Of a stretch of 17,099 bases of DNA, positions 1 through 7,308 are shown piece by piece (position 1 is the stretch's first letter; each line of letters begins with the position of its first letter). The notes below the pieces were generated by a model. That model was not told the origin of the DNA. It searched no databases and saw only the letters and a list, made by a program, of their open reading frames with translations. The position numbers were made by a program, and so were the translations under genes. Source of the stretch: an uncultured Flavobacteriia bacterium (GTDB taxonomy: Bacteria; Bacteroidota; Bacteroidia; Flavobacteriales_D; Crocinitomicaceae); NCBI GenBank assembly GCA_903928365.1, contig CAIYQV010000369.1:1-17099 (forward strand), read 5' to 3'.

Positions 1-1962
1 CAAAAGAGTCAGTTGGGTGGTGGAAGTCCGATCATTCGTGGTTTTGAGACCAATAAAGTGCTCATGGTTGTGGATGGTGTTCGAATGAACAATGCCATCT
101 ATCGCGGTGGACATCTTCAAAACATCATCACGCTTGACAATTCGATCATGGACAGAGTAGAGGTGGTGTACGGACCCGGATCTGTGGTTTATGGATCGGA
201 TGCGCTGGGTGGTGTTATGTCATTTACAACAAAGAATCCGACGTTGTCATCCGATGATAAATTGAAAGTAAAAGTTGGACAGTACATGCGTTATATGTCT
301 GCAGTATCAGGTTATGCTGCCCACGTTGATGTTTCCCTTGGTAAGAAACGTTTTGGTTCATTGACTTCCATTACCGCATCTGATTTTGGGGATCTTCGTC
401 AAGGAGCAAACAGAGAGATCAATGTTGGGAATTTTGGTTCGCGTCCTTGGTATGTGGAGCGTGTGAATGGTGTGGATCAAATTGTTCATAATAAGGATAC
501 CAATGTGCAGGTTGGATCGGCATATACGCAGTATGACTTGTTACAGAAGTTCCTTTTCAAGCAAAATGATTTTGTCAAGCATACAGTAAATTTCCAATAT
601 TCTACCTCATCAGATGTCCCTCGCTACGACCGCTTAGTGCAAGTGTCAGGAGGTCTTCCTAAATACGCTGAATGGAATTATGGTCCGCAAAAACGTCTTT
701 TTGGATCATATACGTTGCAGCTTTCTAACAAGAATTTGTTTTACGATAACGCACGTTTGATTCTTGCTTATCAGCAGATCGAAGAAAGCCGCATTGACCG
801 AAAATTCAATAAAACGGGCAGAAATAACAGAATTGAGAATCTGGATATCTACACGTTGAATTTGGATCTTGCAAAGAAACTCGGTAAAAATGAGATTCGA
901 TATGGAATTGAAGGGTGGTACAATAAGGTGGCTTCAACCGCCTTTAAAAAGGATATAGTTACTGGTCTGGAAACGCCACTTGATACGCGTTATGCGTCCG
1001 GAGGCGCAACGATGCAGTCTTTTGCGGCCTACCTGACACACACACTTGAAATTTCAGATAAATTGGTCTTAAATGACGGGCTTCGCTATTCAAATGTGGG
1101 GTTGAATGCACAATTCACTGATACAACATTCTTTAATTTCCCATTCAAGGAAGCAAATCAGAAAAATGGCGCTTTGACGGGCAATCTAGGATTGGTTTAC
1201 ATGCCAAATTCAGACTTTAGAGCAACGGCTTTGATTTCTTCCGGATTCCGTGCACCCAATGTTGACGACTTGAGTAAGGTCTTCGAGTCCACACCTGGAA
1301 CGATCAATGTGCCCAATCCGGACTTAAAACCGGAATATACCTATAATGGTGAAATTGGTATTTCGAACAAATTTGGTGGTTGGTTGACCGCTCAGGCGAC
1401 GGGTTATTATACCTTATACCGTAATGCATTGACGACAAAGAATTTTACTTACAATGGTCAGGATTCGATCATGTATGGTGGAGTGATGAGTCAGGTGGTT
1501 GCTACGACCAATGCGAATAAAGCTTACTTGTATGGACTTGAACTAGCGTTAAATGGACAATTGAATCAATTTGCATCCATCTACGGAACAATGAACTACA
1601 CGTATGCACGCATTGTTACGGGGGGTACTGCAATTCCTTTGGATCATATCCCGCCTGTTTTCGGTAAGTTCGGTATTCAGATCTCTGAGAAGAAATTTAG
1701 AAGTGATTTCTATGTAAACTATAGTGCTTGGAAACGAATTGCTGATTACAATCCATTCGGTGAAGATAACCAGGCTTATGCTTTACCTGAGGGAATGCCT
1801 TCTTGGTATACTATCAATGCCAGAGTTACTTATCAGTTCAACAAACTGGTCAGTTTACAGGTGGCTTGCGAGAATATACTGGATAGAAATTACCGAGTCT
1901 TTGCCTCGAATATTTCTGCTCCTGGAAGAAACTTTATTGCAACTTTACGTTGGAATTTATAA
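1..1962 (+). CDS. TonB-dependent outer-membrane receptor, haem/haemoglobin-type (5' end cut off by the window)
   Basis: Outer-membrane beta-barrel transporter energised by TonB. The frame is open from base 1 and has no credible start in the window, so the signal peptide and early plug are missing; 653 residues are visible. They begin in the plug domain (IIRGFE, then VDGVRMNNAIYRGG and the typical VEVVYGPGSVVYGSDALGG stretch) and continue through the barrel to an aromatic-rich C-terminus ending RWNL. The VDGVRMNNA-type plug is characteristic of the haemoglobin/transferrin/lactoferrin receptor branch. A FRAP box (bases 1246-1257) and an NPDLKPE box (from 1315) are present, as in haem receptors, but similar boxes occur in other TonB receptors, and no histidine lies between them, unlike characterised HemR/HmuR-type receptors. 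The nearby hemE makes a haem link tempting but proves nothing. The family call is firm; the substrate is an inference. Confidence 0.9.
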   Translation, partial: QKSQLGGGSPIIRGFETNKVLMVVDGVRMNNAIYRGGHLQNIITLDNSIMDRVEVVYGPGSVVYGSDALGGVMSFTTKNPTLSSDDKLKVKVGQYMRYMSAVSGYAAHVDVSLGKKRFGSLTSITASDFGDLRQGANREINVGNFGSRPWYVERVNGVDQIVHNKDTNVQVGSAYTQYDLLQKFLFKQNDFVKHTVNFQYSTSSDVPRYDRLVQVSGGLPKYAEWNYGPQKRLFGSYTLQLSNKNLFYDNARLILAYQQIEESRIDRKFNKTGRNNRIENLDIYTLNLDLAKKLGKNEIRYGIEGWYNKVASTAFKKDIVTGLETPLDTRYASGGATMQSFAAYLTHTLEISDKLVLNDGLRYSNVGLNAQFTDTTFFNFPFKEANQKNGALTGNLGLVYMPNSDFRATALISSGFRAPNVDDLSKVFESTPGTINVPNPDLKPEYTYNGEIGISNKFGGWLTAQATGYYTLYRNALTTKNFTYNGQDSIMYGGVMSQVVATTNANKAYLYGLELALNGQLNQFASIYGTMNYTYARIVTGGTAIPLDHIPPVFGKFGIQISEKKFRSDFYVNYSAWKRIADYNPFGEDNQAYALPEGMPSWYTINARVTYQFNKLVSLQVACENILDRNYRVFASNISAPGRNFIATLRWNL

Positions 1963-1989
1963 GGTCAGGTATAAAAAAATTGAATCAAA

Positions 1990-2022
1990 ACAGGGTGGCC
2001 TCGGCTGCCCTGTTTATTTTTT
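1990..2022. terminator. Rho-independent terminator between convergent genes
   Basis: A 10-11 bp hairpin has arms starting ACAGGGTGG (from 1990) and ending GCTGCCCTGT (to 2013), with two G-T wobbles and a CTCG loop. On the + strand it is followed by TTATTTTTT. It closes the TonB receptor gene. On the - strand it begins directly after the lipoprotein stop codon and is followed by TTTTGATTC, so it can serve both convergent genes. Confidence 0.85.
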
Positions 2023-2781
2023 AGACATATACTTTCCTTCTCTTGGATAATAGAAAAACCGGTACAATTGCTCTGAAGTTGGTGTGATTTCAGGTTCAAA
2101 AGAATAGATGTCCGCAACTTTTCCTGGATCTTTCATGGTTGCTTTCATTACAAGAATATCTTTTTGAGGGCCTAATGTTCCCTCCGTATAACTGAAGTGA
2201 TAGGCTTCTTTCTCTGTTTTATTTATTCCGTCAAAAACTTTCCACTGGAACACATGACGAGGTGTGTGTTCGATCACTGTATAAAAGTTCCGGAACGAAG
2301 CATTTAAAACGCGGTAGTCAATTAGGATGTCCTTGAACTTTTCGGAGGCGATATGTTCGAAGGTAACCTTTAATGTGGCATTAGGACTTGAAGGCACAAG
2401 GATTTCAGGGGATATTTTATCTAATCCGCCGTCATAATAAAAGATGTAGTTGTAATTCCCCATAAATCCCAATTCTGCATGCTTAACAGGGTTTTTTGAC
2501 TTTGCTGCTTCATTTTTTGCAAATTCCAAACGGTTGAGTGTGATAATGGCATCTGGTTTCTCGTCACCGTCCAGGTTTTCAGGATAGATCTCCAAAGTAT
2601 ATTTTTCCGTGGGTGAAATACCTAATCGTGCTTCGGCATGTCTTTTGGCTTTTGTTTCCAGATCCTCACTCGTTGTTTCTTTGTCTGTCGAGCGGGTTGA
2701 TTGTGTCATTTCAGTATTTTCTGTGGACTCGCCGCATGCAAAAAGGAAACTGGCTAATAAAAACGGAATGATTGTTCTCAT
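2014..2781 (-). CDS. Lipoprotein of unknown function
   Basis: I do not recognise the family. The 255-residue product starts with a hydrophobic signal segment and a lipobox (SFLFAC, Cys16 followed by GES), so it should be a lipid-anchored envelope protein. A Ser/Thr/Glu-rich linker follows at about residues 18-45. The rest is a globular domain containing NLDGDEKPDAIITLN (69-83), which resembles the calcium-binding D-x-D-G-D-type turns of FG-GAP/VCBS repeats; only one copy is seen. The ATG at 2781 is supported by the signal peptide and by a TAnnTTTG element four bases upstream. It is transcribed alone, divergently from ung (50 bp between the starts) and convergent to the receptor gene. The stop codon TAA abuts the shared terminator. 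Confidence 0.8.
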   Translation of the reverse strand: MRTIIPFLLASFLFACGESTENTEMTQSTRSTDKETTSEDLETKAKRHAEARLGISPTEKYTLEIYPENLDGDEKPDAIITLNRLEFAKNEAAKSKNPVKHAELGFMGNYNYIFYYDGGLDKISPEILVPSSPNATLKVTFEHIASEKFKDILIDYRVLNASFRNFYTVIEHTPRHVFQWKVFDGINKTEKEAYHFSYTEGTLGPQKDILVMKATMKDPGKVADIYSFEPEITPTSEQLYRFFYYPREGKYMSKK

Positions 2782-2785
2782 GGAA

Positions 2786-2793
2786 CAAAAATA
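2786..2793 (-). promoter_or_regulatory. Promoter -7 element (TATTTTTG) of the lipoprotein gene
   Basis: On the - strand TATTTTTG matches the Bacteroidota -7 consensus TAnnTTTG exactly. Only TTCC separates it from the ATG at 2781, so the expected transcription start falls at or next to the start codon. No convincing -33 TTG is seen. Confidence 0.55.
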
Positions 2794-2819
2794 CAGCGAA
2801 ACGTGAAAGAACGAATGGT

Positions 2820-2827
2820 TATCTTTG
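2820..2827 (+). promoter_or_regulatory. Promoter -7 element (TATCTTTG) of ung
   Basis: Exact match to TAnnTTTG. Only AACT separates it from the ATG at 2832, which leaves no room for a ribosome-binding site. It lies back to back with the divergent lipoprotein promoter. The -33 region is weak. Confidence 0.55.
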
Positions 2828-2831
2828 AACT

Positions 2832-3503
2832 ATGGATGTGAAAATGGAAGAAAGCTGGAAAAAGGTGCTTCAAGATGAATTTGACAAGTCCTATTTTCAG
2901 TCGCTTTTAACGTTCGTAGGTGATCAATATCGTCGCCATCCACAGGCCATTTTTCCCGAAGCAAAATATATCTTCAGAGCTCTTGATCTATGTCCCTTCG
3001 ATCAGGTAAAAGTTGTTGTACTAGGTCAGGATCCGTATCCAACCAATGGTCATGCACATGGGTTGTGCTTTTCGGTGGAGGAACAGGTGAAACCATTGCC
3101 AAAAAGTTTGCAGAATATTTACAAAGAACTTTACAGTGATGTTGGCAAGCCCATTTCTCAAAATGGCAGTCTTGTTTCCTGGTCAGAACAGGGGGTACTT
3201 CTTCTAAATGCCGTTTTAACTGTTGCTGAAGGTCAGCCCGATAGTCACTCTGGGAAAGGGTGGGAACAATTTACTGATGCTGTGATAAAAGTACTTTCTG
3301 AACAAAAAAATGAAATTGTTTACATGCTTTGGGGTACCAAAGCACAACAGAAAGCCATTCATTTAGATGCGACAGAAAATCTGATTCTTCAGACAGTTCA
3401 TCCTTCTCCCTTATCCGCTTACAGGGGCTACTTTGGGTCCGGTCATTTCAGTAAAGCGAATGCCTATCTAGTGGAAAGAGGAAAAGCCCCGATCAATTGG
3501 TGA
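2832..3503 (+). CDS. ung: Uracil-DNA glycosylase, family 1
   Basis: Cytosolic base-excision repair enzyme that removes uracil from DNA. At 223 residues it has normal length. Visible motifs: the water-activating loop GQDPY at 65-69 with catalytic Asp67, GLCFSV with the uracil-stacking Phe80, LLLNAVLTV with the uracil-recognising Asn126, and HPSPLSAYRG at 190-199 with catalytic His190, followed by FGSGHFSKAN. One oddity is that residue 70 is Pro, where the textbook motif is GQDPYH. The ATG at 2832 is preferred over the in-frame ATG at 2844 because the N-terminus MDVKMEESWKKVL aligns with relatives as I recall them. It appears monocistronic: hemE follows after 40 nt with its own -7 element. Confidence 0.96.
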   Translation: MDVKMEESWKKVLQDEFDKSYFQSLLTFVGDQYRRHPQAIFPEAKYIFRALDLCPFDQVKVVVLGQDPYPTNGHAHGLCFSVEEQVKPLPKSLQNIYKELYSDVGKPISQNGSLVSWSEQGVLLLNAVLTVAEGQPDSHSGKGWEQFTDAVIKVLSEQKNEIVYMLWGTKAQQKAIHLDATENLILQTVHPSPLSAYRGYFGSGHFSKANAYLVERGKAPINW

Positions 3504-3531
3504 AGCGCTGTGTCAACTTACAAGTATTAGC

Positions 3532-3539
3532 TATCTTTG
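3532..3539 (+). promoter_or_regulatory. Promoter -7 element (TATCTTTG) of hemE
   Basis: Exact TAnnTTTG match, identical to the ung element and at the same distance from its gene: only CGCG separates it from the ATG at 3544. This predicts a leaderless or nearly leaderless hemE mRNA. No good -33 element at the usual spacing. Confidence 0.5.
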
Positions 3540-3543
3540 CGCG

Positions 3544-4581
3544 ATGAATTTGAAAAATGATCTGATCCTGCGTGCAGCACGCGGAGAGTCCATTGAAAGG
3601 TATCCTGTATGGTTAATGCGTCAAGCAGGTCGCATATTACCTGAATACCGTGCTGTTCGATCACAACTTTCCGGATTTAAGGAGCTGGTAGAAACACCCG
3701 AGCGCGCTGCAGAGGTGACCATTCAACCCGTTGATCTCCTGGATGTGGATGCAGCAATCATTTTCTCAGACATTCTTGTTGTTCCCGAAGCTATGGGCCT
3801 GGAATACCAGATGATCGAACAAAAAGGTCCCTGGTTTGAACAAACGATTCGCAGCGAGGAGCACCTCAAATTCGCAGATGCCAATATTGATATCGATGAT
3901 CGTTTGGGTTATGTGCTGGAGGCCATTCGAATCACCAATAAGGAGTTAAATGGACGTGTTCCATTAATTGGTTTTGCGGGCGCACCTTGGACAATCTTTT
4001 GTTACATGGTAGAGGGACGTGGGTCTAAAACGTTTTCTGAATCCAGAAAATTATTGTACACAAATTCGGCTTTGGCACACGAGTTGCTAGGCAGGATCAC
4101 CGACGTTACGATACGGTATCTGAAAGCTCAGGTCAAGGCTGGTGCGCATATGTTGCAGCTTTTTGATTCATGGGCCGGGATCTTAGGAACCGAACAGTAT
4201 GCCGAATTCGGATTGAAATACATTTCAAAGATTGTGGATGCGATCGATGAAGTGCCATTGACGGTTTTTTCGAAAGGGGCTATCACCTCCGTTGAAGCAA
4301 TCGCTAAAACAAACTGTAATACGGTCGGACTGGACTGGAATATGGATGTGGTTGCGATCAGAAATCTGATTGGTGAATCGAGAACATTGCAAGGGAATCT
4401 GGATCCTTGTGCATTGTATGCGTCGGAAAAAGAAGTTGAACGTCAAACAGTTAAAATGCTGGATTCGTTCACAAGTAAAAGACATATTGTAAATTTGGGT
4501 CACGGAGTGTATCCGGATATTGATCCTGAGAAGGTTAAAACGTTTATTAAAACAGTCAAAAACTATGAATTACGCTATTAG
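3544..4581 (+). CDS. hemE: Uroporphyrinogen decarboxylase
   Basis: Cytosolic haem-pathway enzyme that removes four acetate carboxyl groups from uroporphyrinogen III to give coproporphyrinogen III. The 345 residues match the usual length. The N-terminal signature PVWLMRQAGRILPEY (21-35) supplies the active-site arginines 26 and 30; FSDILVVPEAMG carries the key Asp76; GAPWTIFCYMVEG carries Tyr154; FDSWAG carries Ser209; and the C-terminal NLGHGVYPDIDPE carries His320. These correspond to human Arg37/41, Asp86, Tyr164, Ser219 and His339, so the enzyme should be active. Its last 17 bases overlap the start of the OmpA-family gene, implying co-transcription. No other haem-synthesis gene is in the window. 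Confidence 0.97.
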   Translation: MNLKNDLILRAARGESIERYPVWLMRQAGRILPEYRAVRSQLSGFKELVETPERAAEVTIQPVDLLDVDAAIIFSDILVVPEAMGLEYQMIEQKGPWFEQTIRSEEHLKFADANIDIDDRLGYVLEAIRITNKELNGRVPLIGFAGAPWTIFCYMVEGRGSKTFSESRKLLYTNSALAHELLGRITDVTIRYLKAQVKAGAHMLQLFDSWAGILGTEQYAEFGLKYISKIVDAIDEVPLTVFSKGAITSVEAIAKTNCNTVGLDWNMDVVAIRNLIGESRTLQGNLDPCALYASEKEVERQTVKMLDSFTSKRHIVNLGHGVYPDIDPEKVKTFIKTVKNYELRY

Positions 4582-5746
4582 TAAAGGAGTCTTCGGGATC
4601 GCACTTGCGATTTCATTTTCAATGAGTTTCATGGCTCAGGAAGGAGAGAATCTTGTTCCAAATGGAAGTTTTGAGTCAACGGACGGAAAGGCTAAAAAGC
4701 TGAGTATGATCGAAAGTGCGACGGGATGGACGTCTCCAACAGGTGCACGTGCAGATTTGTATGTGCCGGGTAAAGTTGCGGAGATCAACGTGCCTGAAAA
4801 TATGTACGGAAAGGAAGAAGCGAGAGAAGGAACGAATTACGCAGGTATCGTTGCATTTTCCTATGGTAATAAAATACCCAGAACGTATTTGACGGCTAAA
4901 TTGGCGGCTCCTTTGAAAAAGGGAATGAAATATTGTGTAAAATTCTATGTTTCTCTGGCAGAAGCTTCGAAATATGCCTCCAACAATGTGGGTGTGAATT
5001 TCGCGAAAAAACCATTCGCAACTGAGGATAAAGCAACAATCAAGGATGTGGCTCATGTGCTTTCTTCTGAAAATGATACAAAACGGATCAATCAGACTTA
5101 TGCGTGGTATCAGGTCTGTAATGTGTATGAAGCAGAAGGTGGAGAGAAATTTATTACAATTGGAAACTTCTTCGCAGACGATCAGACAAAATCAGAGAAC
5201 AATAAAAAGCCGAAGGACATGAAAAATGATCAGATCATCGCTGCTTATTACTATCTGGATGATGTGTCGGTTGTTTTATTGAATGACGGAGAGAAGTGTG
5301 ATTGCATGAAGGAGGAGGTAAGTGAATACTCTTCTACTGTATACCAAAAAGCGATCATTCTTAATGATAAAATGACTGTGAATCAGAAAATTGAATCTCA
5401 GGTTACTTTCTTTGCTTTTGGTAAAACGAATTTTACTCCTGCAGGAAAAGAGGCACTTGACTTTATCGCTGAACAGCTTAAAGCGAATCCTTCATTGAAA
5501 TTGGATGTTATGGGGCACAGTGATGCTGCAGAGGACAAAGTAGGGGTGGAAAAGCCTCAATTTGCCAATATGGCTGAAAAACGCACGAATGCAGTTATTC
5601 AATATCTGACTGAAAAAGGAATTGAAGAAAGCAGGTTAAATTCGGCTTCACAGGGAAGTACGGTTGCTAACGAAGAGAATTCGGATACAGATGAAGAAGA
5701 TCTGAAGATGGCACGAAACAGAAGAGTCACTTTTAGAGTTCTGTAA
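4565..5746 (+). CDS. OmpA-family outer-membrane protein with N-terminal jelly-roll-like domain
   Basis: Predicted exported protein of 393 residues. The start at 4565 is chosen because it gives a clean signal peptide (1-24, cleavage after SFMA before QEGENLVPNGSFE); an in-frame ATG at 4520 would add 15 charged residues inside hemE. Residues 26-240 begin NLVPNGSFE and resemble the carbohydrate-binding/jelly-roll type N-terminal regions common in Bacteroidota OmpA proteins. A short segment with KCDCMKEE (244-250) links to the C-terminal OmpA peptidoglycan-binding domain at about 279-393 (FFAFGKTNFTPAGKEAL, VMGHSD, MAEKRTNAV, MARNRRVTF). The domain keeps the Asp of GHSD and the downstream Arg, consistent with binding the cell wall. 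It overlaps hemE by 17 nt and ends at a strong terminator. The role is probably outer-membrane to peptidoglycan tethering; the specific partner is unknown. Confidence 0.88.
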   Translation: MNYAISKGVFGIALAISFSMSFMAQEGENLVPNGSFESTDGKAKKLSMIESATGWTSPTGARADLYVPGKVAEINVPENMYGKEEAREGTNYAGIVAFSYGNKIPRTYLTAKLAAPLKKGMKYCVKFYVSLAEASKYASNNVGVNFAKKPFATEDKATIKDVAHVLSSENDTKRINQTYAWYQVCNVYEAEGGEKFITIGNFFADDQTKSENNKKPKDMKNDQIIAAYYYLDDVSVVLLNDGEKCDCMKEEVSEYSSTVYQKAIILNDKMTVNQKIESQVTFFAFGKTNFTPAGKEALDFIAEQLKANPSLKLDVMGHSDAAEDKVGVEKPQFANMAEKRTNAVIQYLTEKGIEESRLNSASQGSTVANEENSDTDEEDLKMARNRRVTFRVL

Positions 5747-5765
5747 GAAAAAAACAGCTTTTTGT

Positions 5766-5790
5766 AAGGCCGGCTCGTCCGGCCTTTTTT
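5766..5790. terminator. Rho-independent terminator shared by the OmpA gene and the convergent maf operon
   Basis: A GC-rich stem AAGGCCGG/CCGGCCTT with a five-base loop (CTCGT) runs from 5766 to 5786. TTTTTT follows on the + strand, making it a strong terminator for the OmpA gene. On the - strand it lies just past the maf stop codon, but the tract after the stem is TTACAAAAAGC, so termination of the maf operon would rely more on the stem than on a U-tract. Confidence 0.88.
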
Positions 5791-6352
5791 ATTTCATAAA
5801 ATTCTGAAGAGCCTCGAAGGTTTCGTGTGTTGGCAACCCCACGACATTGGTATATGATCCCTCGATTCGCTTTACCGCTACATGACCGATCCATTCCTGT
5901 ATTCCATAAGCGCCAGCCTTATCAAAAGGTTGATATGTATCAATGTAATAATGGATCATTGAACCACTCATTGGATGGAAATGCACGTTGGTTTGTACTG
6001 AAAATCCCATACTTTTTTCCAGAGATGTGATGTGAACTCCCGTTATTACCTGATGCACTCTTCCTGAAAGTTGCGAAAGCATTTCTACAGCGTGCTCCTT
6101 TGAATAGGGTTTCCCTAGAATACAACTGTCAATGGTAACGACTGTATCTGCGCAAAGTATGACTTCGTCATTGTTTAATGAAGAGAGGAGCGCTTCGGCT
6201 TTTTTTGTTGCAATGTAGGAGGCTACCTCTTCAACACTTAAATGTTCAGGAAACGATTCGTCCGTTTCTTTCGTGCGAATTTCAAATTCAAAACCCAGTT
6301 CTTTGAGTAACTCCTGTCTTCTGGGGGATTTAGATCCCAATATCAGTTTCAT
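5789..6352 (-). CDS. Maf-family nucleotide pyrophosphatase (YhdE-like, dTTP/UTP type)
   Basis: Cytosolic nucleoside-triphosphate pyrophosphatase that cleaves canonical or modified pyrimidine NTPs to the monophosphate. The 187 residues are full length. Motifs: the N-terminal nucleotide-binding loop GSKSPRRQELL (6-16), the catalytic ADTVV (Asp69), the GKP lysine (81), DKAGAYGIQ (144-151) and the C-terminal EGSYTNVVGLP. The DKAGAYGIQ and GSYTNVVGLP forms point to the YhdE subgroup (dTTP/UTP) rather than YceF. The ATG overlaps the stop of the upstream prenyltransferase gene in an ATGA junction, so translation is probably coupled. It is the last gene of the four-gene operon. Confidence 0.92.
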   Translation of the reverse strand: MKLILGSKSPRRQELLKELGFEFEIRTKETDESFPEHLSVEEVASYIATKKAEALLSSLNNDEVILCADTVVTIDSCILGKPYSKEHAVEMLSQLSGRVHQVITGVHITSLEKSMGFSVQTNVHFHPMSGSMIHYYIDTYQPFDKAGAYGIQEWIGHVAVKRIEGSYTNVVGLPTHETFEALQNFMK

Positions 6353-7308
6353 TGTTGGTTCAGCAATGCAAAATAGAAGGTTGAAAGCACACCAAGCAGC
6401 ATGGAAACCTTCACAAGGTTGTGGTAGAGCGCAAGTTTCGTTCCTTCGGTTTTCTTGATCAAATAGATAACCAGGATGTTCAATGAGATAATAAGTACAT
6501 ATGGACAGATCTGAAGAAGAACATTGTAAATGGGTTGGTCTATTAAAACTTGCATAAAATAGACTGCTGATAACAATGCTACAGCGGGGAAAACAAGTAG
6601 TAACAATTTGACTACCACAAAACTCTTTTCAACACCTATCGCCATCGGCAAGGAGCGAACGTAAATCAGTTCATCTCCTTTTATATCTTGTATGTCTTTG
6701 AGAATTTCTCTTGCAAGGTTCTGGATGAATGCGAAGAAAGCCAGGTAATACACCAACGTGTAGTCGATTTCAGTTGCCCAGGTTGTTGGATCGAAAGGGG
6801 AGAAGACAGAATTGTGCCAATTGCTTACCTTGAAATAAATGACTACAAGCAATGGTACTAATCCGGTCAATAAGGCTATCAAAAGATTCCCGATCATTAC
6901 CTTGCGTTTGAAAAGCATACTATAGAACCAAAGTACATTTATAGAAAGAAGGTGTATAAAGACCAGCCACAACGTCTGGTATTTAATACTCAAATAAATG
7001 GCGATAAAGAAGGCCACACCATTGAAGCTCCAGTGGGTAACGATGGCCCAACGACGTTTGATGTGTTTGGTAATGATAAGTTTTTCTGGCTTGTTTATGC
7101 GATCTGCCTTGACGTCAAAATAATCATTGATAATATTACCTCCAGCGGCAATTAAAATGGTAGAAAAAACAAGTAGGAAAAAATCGATCGGATGTGCATC
7201 TATTTTTTGAAAACCTCCGAAAACGGAAACAATGTAGTATTGTATTCCATACATTGTCAAAGCAATGATGAGAAGATTGATTGGGCGTATGAGCTTTAGA
7301 AAATGCAC
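6349..7308 (-). CDS. UbiA-family prenyltransferase (annotated in relatives as geranylgeranylglycerol-phosphate geranylgeranyltransferase)
   Basis: Integral inner-membrane enzyme that transfers a prenyl chain from a prenyl diphosphate to an acceptor. The 319 residues contain about eight hydrophobic segments. The first Mg-diphosphate motif is NDYFDVKADRINKP (Asn61, Asp62, Asp65, Asp69); the second is KDIQDIKGDE (Asp205, Asp208, Asp212). Both are complete. The start is GTG at 7308: it shares its G with the TAG stop of the upstream gene (TAGTG) and keeps the conserved N-terminal LIRPINLL helix, which the next ATG (residue 19) would remove. The acceptor cannot be read from sequence; Bacteroidota members are usually named for the archaeal ether-lipid enzyme, but a quinone or other lipid acceptor is equally possible. 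Stop overlaps maf by 4 nt. Confidence 0.88.
   Translation of the reverse strand: MHFLKLIRPINLLIIALTMYGIQYYIVSVFGGFQKIDAHPIDFFLLVFSTILIAAGGNIINDYFDVKADRINKPEKLIITKHIKRRWAIVTHWSFNGVAFFIAIYLSIKYQTLWLVFIHLLSINVLWFYSMLFKRKVMIGNLLIALLTGLVPLLVVIYFKVSNWHNSVFSPFDPTTWATEIDYTLVYYLAFFAFIQNLAREILKDIQDIKGDELIYVRSLPMAIGVEKSFVVVKLLLLVFPAVALLSAVYFMQVLIDQPIYNVLLQICPYVLIISLNILVIYLIKKTEGTKLALYHNLVKVSMLLGVLSTFYFALLNQQ

Noticed and set aside
1724..2050. 108-codon frame overlapping the end of the first TonB receptor
   Set aside because: Shadow of the receptor in another frame; no signal, domain or promoter, and it crosses the terminator.
4520..4564. Upstream in-frame ATG for the OmpA-family gene
   Set aside because: It would place 15 charged residues before the signal peptide and lies deep within hemE; the ATG at 4565 gives a standard exported protein.
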